From Victivallales bacterium (GTDB lineage: Bacteria > Verrucomicrobiota > Lentisphaeria > Oligosphaerales > Oligosphaeraceae): DNA of 6,233 nt. The stretch's first letter is position 1, and every line of letters starts with the position of its first letter. Of the stretch, positions 1 to 5,606 are shown piece by piece. The DNA is taken from positions 1-6,233 of the forward strand of contig JAFYGL010000228.1 of NCBI GenBank assembly GCA_017543165.1, in the 5' to 3' direction. The notes beneath the pieces were generated by a model that was not told the DNA's origin, ran no database searches, and was given only the letters and a program-made list of their open reading frames with translations. A program made the translations under genes and the position numbers.

Positions 1-116
1 CCGTCGCACCATTGGCATGCTGTCGCAACTACCGTCCTTTGCCAAATGCGTGCTTTTAGTAGCGAGAGGCGTACCATTGGTGCGACGGCGGAGACGCCGT
101 CGCTACTACGGCAGCT
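1..116. repeat. Intergenic palindromic repeat element, partial at left edge
   Basis: This stretch is built from related inverted and direct units. Bases 1-15 (CCGTCGCACCATTGG) are the reverse complement of 74-88 with one mismatch. AGTAGCGA at 58-65 is matched by TCGCTACT at 100-107. TTGGCA at 12-17 is matched by TGCCAA at 40-45. In direct orientation, 18-32 and 95-109 agree at 12 of 15 positions. The arm 82-88 can pair either with 1-7 or, within a tighter hairpin, with 97-103, so the two folds exclude each other. The element starts at or before base 1, so its left limit is unknown. It lies just past the stop of the Gfo/Idh/MocA gene. No open reading frame or transposase is visible. It resembles REP/BIME-like or MITE-like interspersed repeats, but copy number cannot be judged from one window. 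Confidence 0.7.
82..103. repeat. Perfect 9-bp hairpin with GAGA loop
   Basis: GCGACGGCG at 82-90 pairs perfectly with CGCCGTCGC at 95-103 around the four-base loop GAGA (TCTC on the minus strand). Read as plus-strand RNA the loop has the stable GNRA form. It is the core of the larger repeat element. It lies about 47 bases past the stop codon of the upstream minus-strand gene, so it could protect the 3' end of that mRNA or slow transcription. Neither side has a run of T after the stem, so it is not a standard intrinsic terminator. Confidence 0.75.
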
Positions 117-149
117 GGCAAGGCACACCACTGCGTTAAAAATTGTGCG

Positions 150-1673
150 CTAGGCGTTCAGCAGGAAGTCCTTCAGGAAATTGTCAAATGCCTGCAGGTC
201 ATCCAGGCGCGAGGCCTCGCACACGGCCAGTTTCTCCTTGATGGCGATGCCGCCAAGGGAATCAGGATAGGCCTCATATATCGAGCGCAGCCTTCCCAGC
301 GTCTCTTTTGCCTCTGGCAGTTTGCTCCGCAGTTCCTTGACGAGATTGATTGTGGCAATCTTGTCATCCTGCCTGGTGACGCCATATACCTTAATTGCGT
401 CAATCACCTGGCGTAGAAGTTTCACAAACGGCATTGCCGCGCCGTAGTATTCGCAGAATCTCCCAGTGATGTCCAGATTCTGGTCATCGGGGAATATGCG
501 GTCTGGGTCTATGTGCTTCTGCACCCAGTTGTCATTGCGGTAGCGGTCCCTGACATCTTTCCTGCGGAAATCTGGCACCTCCATTGGCTGCCCTTCGGCC
601 ACGGCGCTCCTCAAAGCCTGTATGCCCGTGAGCGTGACATCCGCCGCCGCATATACATTCCACGGCGACTTTTCGCCAGTGAGAACCTCCCGCGCAAAAT
701 AGTAGAGTTCCCAGAAATCGCCACCGCCATGCCCTGCCTTGTCGGCGATGTCTCCCAGTTCTGGCCAGTCAGGCTCCACGTGTATGCCGTGGGAACTGCC
801 CATGGCACCAACTTTCAGCATCAGCGAGGGATAGGATTCTGCGGCGGCTCGCGTGCCGTAGAAGCGCACGGTCCTGCCGTCAGCCGAGGTGCCGCCCATC
901 AGATTGCGCACAATGCCGCCATTGCTCATATATACCAGCGACGGGCACATGGCGCAGAGATTGGGCATTATGCCGTCCACCTTGCGTCCCTGTCCATGCA
1001 CGGCGCCCTCATACAGCACGTCCGTGGGGAATGCCACCACTTTTTCTGGGCGCAGACCTGTTATCACCATGGCTGGGCCCAGTGAATGCGTGCAGTAGTA
1101 GTGGTAGTTCAGCCAGCCGCGCCAGGCATGAAGGCGGTTGCCAGGAACTGTGTCCTGCGTACTGAGGCAGGCATTGGTCCCGCCATGGATGTATTCGAAT
1201 TCCGCATACTCCAGTTCGCCGAAAAAGCCTTCCTTGTAGAGTTTCGCCAGATACAGGTTCTTCTTGTCAAAGGGGTAGTTCTCCGCCAGGTTATAGACCA
1301 GGCCCGAGGCCTCCACGGCCTCCACCTCCTCAACGCCCTGCGCAGGCGTCAGAAAACTGGTCACTTCGCACAGCACATGCTTTCCCGCCTTAAGCGCCTT
1401 CAGCGTGTGCTTTGCATGGTCAGGGAAGAACGTGGCGATCAGCACAGCATCGAAATCCATCTTGAAGAAGACGTCCTCGTTGTCAACTACCTCTGCTTCA
1501 GGGCAGATTTCCTTGAAGCGCGTCCTCATTGCGGGGCTTGTGTCGCAGGCCGCCACAATGTCAACACCCAATGCCCGCGCCGACGCAATAAAAGATGAGC
1601 CCCTTCCCAATCCCCAGATACCCAGTTTGAGATGCTTTCCACCAAACAATTCCGTCTTTTCCTCTTCTGACAT
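150..1673 (-). CDS. Gfo/Idh/MocA-family NAD-dependent protein, GH109-like
   Basis: This 507-residue protein has an N-terminal Rossmann fold with the dinucleotide motif GLGRG at residues 21-25 and an acidic residue after the second strand (D44). In place of the EKP motif of typical family dehydrogenases it has EVTS (103-106). Further motifs are AENY (130-133), THSLGP (195-200), GHGGGDF (314-320) and PWNVYAAAD (337-345). From memory, this set and order match the GH109 alpha-N-acetylgalactosaminidase branch, whose members use NAD+ in an oxidation-elimination mechanism, better than plain sugar dehydrogenases. There is no signal peptide or Tat motif, so it should act in the cytoplasm, whereas many GH109 proteins are exported. 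Residues from about 370 to 507 form a charged, probably helical extension beyond the usual core. The ATG start is supported by GAGG seven bases upstream. It is the last gene of the series, separated from the symporter by 308 bp. An ordinary sugar or inositol dehydrogenase remains possible; the family call is firm, the substrate unknown. Confidence 0.93.
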   Translation of the reverse strand: MSEEEKTELFGGKHLKLGIWGLGRGSSFIASARALGVDIVAACDTSPAMRTRFKEICPEAEVVDNEDVFFKMDFDAVLIATFFPDHAKHTLKALKAGKHVLCEVTSFLTPAQGVEEVEAVEASGLVYNLAENYPFDKKNLYLAKLYKEGFFGELEYAEFEYIHGGTNACLSTQDTVPGNRLHAWRGWLNYHYYCTHSLGPAMVITGLRPEKVVAFPTDVLYEGAVHGQGRKVDGIMPNLCAMCPSLVYMSNGGIVRNLMGGTSADGRTVRFYGTRAAAESYPSLMLKVGAMGSSHGIHVEPDWPELGDIADKAGHGGGDFWELYYFAREVLTGEKSPWNVYAAADVTLTGIQALRSAVAEGQPMEVPDFRRKDVRDRYRNDNWVQKHIDPDRIFPDDQNLDITGRFCEYYGAAMPFVKLLRQVIDAIKVYGVTRQDDKIATINLVKELRSKLPEAKETLGRLRSIYEAYPDSLGGIAIKEKLAVCEASRLDDLQAFDNFLKDFLLNA

Positions 1674-1680
1674 GATTAAT

Positions 1681-1684
1681 CCTC
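1681..1684 (-). promoter_or_regulatory. Shine-Dalgarno site of the Gfo/Idh/MocA gene
   Basis: On the minus strand GAGG, within AAGGACGAGG, lies seven bases before the ATG at 1673-1671. This is good ribosome-binding spacing and fixes the start codon of the GH109-like gene. Confidence 0.7.
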
Positions 1685-1703
1685 GTCCTTAATTCTGTCT
1701 ATC

Positions 1704-1718
1704 AAAAACACCGTTTTT
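1704..1718 (-). repeat. Small AT-rich hairpin in the leader of the Gfo/Idh/MocA gene
   Basis: AAAAAC at 1704-1709 and GTTTTT at 1713-1718 form a 6-bp inverted repeat with a three-base loop. It lies about 30 bases before the start codon. As RNA from the minus strand it is a weak stem and may have no function. Confidence 0.3.
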
Positions 1719-1774
1719 TCTTGCTTGACAATCTAATGCCAGTCCTCGTTTTTTCCTATGTCCACTCGTCATTT

Positions 1775-1803
1775 TTGTATTCACCTGGCGCTGTTGAAGA
1801 CAA
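1775..1803 (-). promoter_or_regulatory. Possible sigma70-type promoter for the Gfo/Idh/MocA gene
   Basis: On the minus strand a -35-like TTGTCT (1803-1798) is followed after exactly 17 bases by ATACAA (1780-1775), or after 18 by TACAAA. The -35 hexamer matches consensus at four of six positions, as does the TACAAA form of the -10. It would give a leader of about 95 bases. The match is modest, and promoter consensus in this presumed phylum is not something I can verify. Confidence 0.25.
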
Positions 1804-1813
1804 TTGGCAATTG
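1801..1813. promoter_or_regulatory. CAATTG-G-CAATTG palindrome, candidate operator
   Basis: This is a perfect 13-base palindrome of two CAATTG half-sites around one central base. It overlaps the -35-like hexamer of the possible promoter by three bases, a typical place for a repressor site. It lies 128 bases before the start codon of the GH109-like gene. I cannot assign it to a regulator family, and CAATTG is itself palindromic, which makes chance occurrence easier. Confidence 0.35.
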
Positions 1814-1981
1814 CTCGTTATGGCCATTGAACGGGAAGCAGGTCCGAAAAAAACGGGGGCCTGAATCCAATACAATGGCTACAACGATTTTGGGGAAAAC
1901 ATCCACATCCTATAGGCGCGGGCAGACCGCTCTACCGCCCATGGTTCAACGCAATGCCATCGAAATCAGCAACAACAAACC

Positions 1982-4258
1982 TCATTTTCCACTCTTTTGC
2001 GAAATGATCTGACCATTGTCCTCGGCATCCTCTGTACGCCTGCCCAAGTCCTTGAAGAGCCGAAGCAAATCACGGGTGCCGCCAATGCAGAACCATATTG
2101 TGGTCACCATGCCTATTATTGAAGGCACAATCACTGAAATGACCAGAAAATACCTACTCCACATCAAATCCGTCCACGGATTGAACAGATTCCATATTAT
2201 GACCAGGACAAAGGCAAATCCAAGTTTATAGACGAAGGAATAAATGAACACCGACCAGGCGATTACCTTGTCCCCAATCGTATATTCCGCCGTAATGCCC
2301 ACAAGTCTCATGGCCAGGCTCCCGATTCTAAAGGAAAGGTCCTCCTCCGACAGGGAGGCACTGTCCGCGTATGCGCCCCGATGCAGCAACTTGTCCAGAT
2401 TATATGGCTTGTATGTGAGCAAAGAACCTATTACGTATGACAATATGCCCATTGCAATTGACAGGAACAGTATCTCGTATGAATTTATCGGGAATTTCAG
2501 CGGATCCATTTTCCAGACTATCCATGGTGCGAATGGAGAAGACATGCTTTGCAGGAAATGGTCAAGTCCCTCAGCCAGCCCCTTCTGCTCAAGCCACGGG
2601 TACAAATGCGCTGCCCAGGTTCTCTGGCATAGCATGCCGAGAACTGCCGTGCCTGACCCGAATACAAGTGAACACCACGCGCCAATGAGATTCCCAAAGC
2701 GGGTGTAAAGACCGAATACCATAATAGGTCCCGCAGCGCCCAGCCACAGGGATGTCATTATGGTGGTGAACATGTTGATGAAGTCCAACTGAGAGAAGAA
2801 TAGCGCCACCACCGCGAAAAAGACAGCCACGCAAACCGTCACAAGACGCAGCAGGAGCAGATGCCGTCCTGGGCTTATCCTGCGCCCAAAGAAGGGCAGC
2901 ACCATGTCCTGCACAATGCAGCCCGTGGCATTGAAGATGCGTGAATCATCGGTGGACAAAAGCAGCATGACCATCAGCAGGCAGAACAGCCCTATCATCC
3001 CAATGGGAAATATTTTCCTGCACACCATTGGCATCATCATCTGGTAGTATAGCGTCCTGCACTTCTGGAACTGAAGCCGCCCCTCGGGCGTGTCAGGAAT
3101 GGCCTGCTTGATTTCATTGAGGTAGCGGGTGTCCAGATTATCCGCCTGTGACAAAGGTGCGTCTTTTCCCTGTTCATGGACTAGTTCGGGAATGGCGTTG
3201 ATTTTTTCGCTGAGCAGTTTGTACTGCCCCTTTACCGTCATGACCTGGTCAAGGGCCCGCAAGGACAGTTCCTTCCGCAACTGGTTGTTTGTGGTCTTGA
3301 ATTTTGGATTGGGTCTGGCGAAATTGCCGCTGTTCATAAACACCATTGTTATCAGCGCAAGCAGCATAAGCATGACCATGGAAAAACCGTCCCTCCAGGA
3401 GCCAAGTATGCCAGCCATCTTCTGCTCGTGAGGCGTACGCCCCGAGGAAGTGGTGTCATTTCCAATCCAACTGGCACGATTGACTATGGCATTGGTCAAA
3501 GTCACAATCAAGGCGAACAAATTGAAATCCCGCAGTTGGGACACGTCATACGGATTGACAAAACTCTGCCTGGCAACCCTGTCTAGCAAAACAGGCTGCA
3601 CATCGGAACCCCATCCCAGTTTCAGGATGATGAAGCCTGCGATGACGACAAACACTGGATACGAAAGCAATGCCTGAAGCGAATCTGTCACAAGCAGCGA
3701 AATGCGCCCAGCAGGCCAGATGATGATGGTGGCCAGTGTCAGGCAAAGCACAACTATGATGGCATAGCAAGGCAGGCTGACACCCCAGATGCTGATACGG
3801 TGTGGCAGTCCAAGGTAGTAGATGAAGAAATTCGTGGCAATGGCTGGCCCGATGGCATTGGCAAGCATTTCGGACAATGTGCTTATCACCGCCGTGACAA
3901 AGCGAAAAGACCTGCTGCCATAGCGCAATTCAATGAACTGTCCCTTTGAAAGGCATCTGGTCTGCCGCCAACGATATGTGCAGTACCCAGTCAGGGCCAT
4001 GACTATCATGACAGGAGTGGTCACATTCGCCCAGAACGAGACGCCGAAGCCAGTCTGGTAGTTCTGCTCGGCCCCCGCAACCAAAGTTATGACAGACAAG
4101 CCTGATATAAGGCTGCCCGTGGCAATGACATAGCGCCCCGCCACGCGCCCCGCCGCAAGATAATCCACAGCATTCCTGGCATAGCGCTTTGAATAGAAAG
4201 CAAGCCAGAGAATAAAGCAAAGCGGCAAGGCGACAATCAGCGTATCAAAAAAAGTCAT
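1982..4258 (-). CDS. Sodium:solute symporter (SSS family) with large soluble insert
   Basis: This 758-residue inner-membrane protein belongs to the SSS family (PutP/SGLT fold), which moves sugars, amino acids or carboxylates with Na+. I count about 14-15 hydrophobic segments, near residues 5-22, 42-62, 78-95, 119-147, 158-181, 186-214, 246-264, 289-310, 413-434, 467-489, 496-517, 523-545, 590-614, 665-690 and 701-725. Family hallmarks are DYLAAGR (32-38) after the first segment, the GRISLLVTDSLQ stretch (184-195), and STDDSRIFN (435-443), which corresponds to the conserved Ser/Thr segment of the Na+ site. It is longer than the usual 450-600 residues because of a hydrophilic insert at about 311-412 and extra sequence toward the C-terminus. 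The cytoplasmic tail is polar and charged. It starts 18 bp after the beta-helix gene, so the two are almost certainly co-transcribed. The context suggests a sugar, uronate or small glycoside as cargo. Family is sure; cargo is not. Confidence 0.95.
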   Translation of the reverse strand: MTFFDTLIVALPLCFILWLAFYSKRYARNAVDYLAAGRVAGRYVIATGSLISGLSVITLVAGAEQNYQTGFGVSFWANVTTPVMIVMALTGYCTYRWRQTRCLSKGQFIELRYGSRSFRFVTAVISTLSEMLANAIGPAIATNFFIYYLGLPHRISIWGVSLPCYAIIVVLCLTLATIIIWPAGRISLLVTDSLQALLSYPVFVVIAGFIILKLGWGSDVQPVLLDRVARQSFVNPYDVSQLRDFNLFALIVTLTNAIVNRASWIGNDTTSSGRTPHEQKMAGILGSWRDGFSMVMLMLLALITMVFMNSGNFARPNPKFKTTNNQLRKELSLRALDQVMTVKGQYKLLSEKINAIPELVHEQGKDAPLSQADNLDTRYLNEIKQAIPDTPEGRLQFQKCRTLYYQMMMPMVCRKIFPIGMIGLFCLLMVMLLLSTDDSRIFNATGCIVQDMVLPFFGRRISPGRHLLLLRLVTVCVAVFFAVVALFFSQLDFINMFTTIMTSLWLGAAGPIMVFGLYTRFGNLIGAWCSLVFGSGTAVLGMLCQRTWAAHLYPWLEQKGLAEGLDHFLQSMSSPFAPWIVWKMDPLKFPINSYEILFLSIAMGILSYVIGSLLTYKPYNLDKLLHRGAYADSASLSEEDLSFRIGSLAMRLVGITAEYTIGDKVIAWSVFIYSFVYKLGFAFVLVIIWNLFNPWTDLMWSRYFLVISVIVPSIIGMVTTIWFCIGGTRDLLRLFKDLGRRTEDAEDNGQIISQKSGK

Positions 4259-4259
4259 T

Positions 4260-4274
4260 ATAGGTTCTATCCTC
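4260..4274 (-). promoter_or_regulatory. Ribosome-binding site of the symporter gene, with mini-hairpin in the spacer
   Basis: On the minus strand GAGG (4274-4271) lies 12 bases before the ATG, longer than usual. The spacer is almost entirely the small inverted repeat ATAG-AAC-CTAT (4270-4260). If that stem forms, it would bring the GAGG closer to the start codon. The pairing is only four base pairs, so this is a possibility rather than a firm call. Confidence 0.4.
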
Positions 4275-4276
4275 GA

Positions 4277-5563
4277 TTAATACCGTACAATCTGTGCAAT
4301 TGTTCCTGTATTGTCCAGTTCCGTAGCGGGACCTGTCTCCCCACAGTCGCGTATAATGTTGCCTGCCAGAATCAATTTGCCGATTTTGCCTGCATTTCGA
4401 ATGAAGCACAGAGGCGCCTTGAGGCGGTTTTCTGTAATGCATTGCTCTATGCACAGCTGCTCTATGGCAAAGTTCTTCTCAAAATCAAAGGAGGGCGTGC
4501 CAGTCGTAGTTTCCACACGTTTGAGGCCAAGCACCCTCATTGCGCCCATTTTGCCGTTGCCCTCCCCCCAGAAAAGCCCCCAGTCAGGGCAGCGGTTCCA
4601 GTCGCTTTCCAATGGCAATGCCTTCGAGATATGAAGATTCTCAAATGATAGTGCATCAAACACACCTGCCTTGGGACGATTCGGGAAGAAATGCGTGAAG
4701 CCAAAGGCATAGCGATAGAAACTGCCAAACACATTCCTGATGGAAATATTGCTTATGGGCGAGCCATTGGACAAAAAGCGGGCGCAGGAATGGCAGCGCT
4801 CCGCATAGACACCGTCCACTTCTATATCAGAAATCGGCCCCATGAACGGTGATTCGGCAATGCCGTCCTCCGCGTTGAACGCAAGCATGTCATCGTAGCA
4901 GGCACCACGCACATTTGTTATGCGACCAAAGCGACAGCCTCCGTCAAAATGCAGGCCATCCATGTTGTTGGGCGAAGGATTGCCTTCATTGAAGTCGAAT
5001 GCAATGTCTTCAAAGGTGAAATCCGTCATTTTCGCGGAATGCACCGCGTATGTGACGGGATTCTTAAGCGTAACACCGCACATGGCAAAGCCGTGGACAT
5101 TGATGAAGCGCATTGTCTCGCCAAAGTAACGTGCTGGATGCCAGGGCACTGGCTCGTATGGACGCCGTGTCCCCGTCACAGGGTCCAGGGGCCAGTCCTC
5201 AGGCATGGGCATGCGCCTGATGCCGTCTCCACTCAGCCCGCCATTGATGGTGACCATCTGGGGATTGGGCGCCTGCCATGTATTGTTGCCGTTCCAAATG
5301 CCACCAGTGACCGCAATGCGGCAATTGCCCTGCTCGTAGTTGTCATTTGTCAGCATTATGCAGTTGCTTTTCGGGGCAAGGCGTATTTCGCTCCAACGGT
5401 CCATGCGCAACTCCTGATTGCTGTGCATGACAAGGGTGCGAGATATCTGGTAGAATGCCTTGGGCGGCGGCAGATGGCACAATGTCACACCTGTGTCAAG
5501 TCTCGCCTGGATTGCTGATGTGTCATCATGGACACCGTCACCATATAGGGGATAATCTGTCAT
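4277..5563 (-). CDS. Right-handed parallel beta-helix protein, GH28/pectate-lyase-like, no signal peptide
   Basis: This 428-residue protein starts with YGDGVHDDT (7-15), the hallmark of the pectate-lyase-3/GH28-like beta-helix fold. Repeating short strands then run through the body (for example INVHGFAMCGVTLKN, 154-168, and ISNISIRNVFG, 270-280). NMDGLHF (200-206) followed by YDDML (223-227) recalls the NTD and DD motifs that carry the three catalytic aspartates of GH28, at similar spacing. A CHS at 257-259 could replace the usual GHG, but no RIK motif is seen. A glycoside hydrolase or lyase on a pectin-like or other oligosaccharide is therefore plausible, but the chemistry is not certain. 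There is no signal peptide, and an in-frame TAA seven codons upstream (5582-5584) rules out a longer start, so the protein appears cytoplasmic. No Shine-Dalgarno sequence is visible before the ATG; the leader is A-rich (ACGCAAACAACGCAAAA). The gene lies 43 bp after the aldolase gene and 18 bp before the symporter gene. Confidence 0.93.
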   Translation of the reverse strand: MTDYPLYGDGVHDDTSAIQARLDTGVTLCHLPPPKAFYQISRTLVMHSNQELRMDRWSEIRLAPKSNCIMLTNDNYEQGNCRIAVTGGIWNGNNTWQAPNPQMVTINGGLSGDGIRRMPMPEDWPLDPVTGTRRPYEPVPWHPARYFGETMRFINVHGFAMCGVTLKNPVTYAVHSAKMTDFTFEDIAFDFNEGNPSPNNMDGLHFDGGCRFGRITNVRGACYDDMLAFNAEDGIAESPFMGPISDIEVDGVYAERCHSCARFLSNGSPISNISIRNVFGSFYRYAFGFTHFFPNRPKAGVFDALSFENLHISKALPLESDWNRCPDWGLFWGEGNGKMGAMRVLGLKRVETTTGTPSFDFEKNFAIEQLCIEQCITENRLKAPLCFIRNAGKIGKLILAGNIIRDCGETGPATELDNTGTIAQIVRY

Positions 5564-5606
5564 TTTTGCGTTGTTTGCGTGTTAATGTGGGCGCATCGCC
5601 AACATC

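Larger units (their letters stand above)
1674..1981. other. 308-bp gene-free region between symporter and Gfo/Idh/MocA genes
   Basis: This is the only large gap between genes in the window. It looks more AT-rich than the genes around it and contains several A or T runs. It holds the CAATTG palindrome at 1801-1813, a weak promoter-like pair on the minus strand, a small AT hairpin at 1704-1718, and two copies of CGTTTTTTC (1712-1720 and 1747-1755). No convincing gene is present: a plus-strand frame at 1758-2012 lacks a ribosome site and runs into the symporter antisense. I recognise no riboswitch, tRNA or clear intrinsic terminator. The likely role is a regulatory leader for the GH109-like gene, possibly with partial read-through from the symporter gene. 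Confidence 0.6.

Noticed and set aside
82..103. The 9-bp hairpin as an intrinsic terminator of the operon
   Set aside because: The stem is strong but no T run follows on either strand, so it fits a repeat element better.
513..1085. Plus-strand open frame of 190 codons
   Set aside because: It lies entirely antisense to the well-supported Gfo/Idh/MocA gene, its product matches no family I know and is rich in His, Ala and Arg as expected of a shadow frame.
1725..1753. TTGACA on the plus strand as a promoter
   Set aside because: No acceptable -10 box occurs 16-18 bases downstream, and there is no plus-strand gene for it to serve.
1844..1860. CCCCCGTTTTTTT on the minus strand as a terminator after the symporter gene
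   Set aside because: No G-rich partner precedes it to form a stem, so the T run alone does not make an intrinsic terminator.
1867..1945. tRNA-like GGTAGAGCGG segment on the minus strand
   Set aside because: It resembles a D-arm, but I could not find a matching acceptor stem, anticodon stem or T-arm with GTTC at the right distance, so no cloverleaf is supported.
1758..2012. Plus-strand frame of 84 codons in the large intergenic gap
   Set aside because: There is no ribosome site before its ATG, its composition looks random, and its 3' part runs antisense into the symporter gene.
4949..5518. Plus-strand open frame of 189 codons
   Set aside because: It is antisense to the beta-helix gene, which has clear family motifs along its length; the plus-strand product has no recognisable domain.
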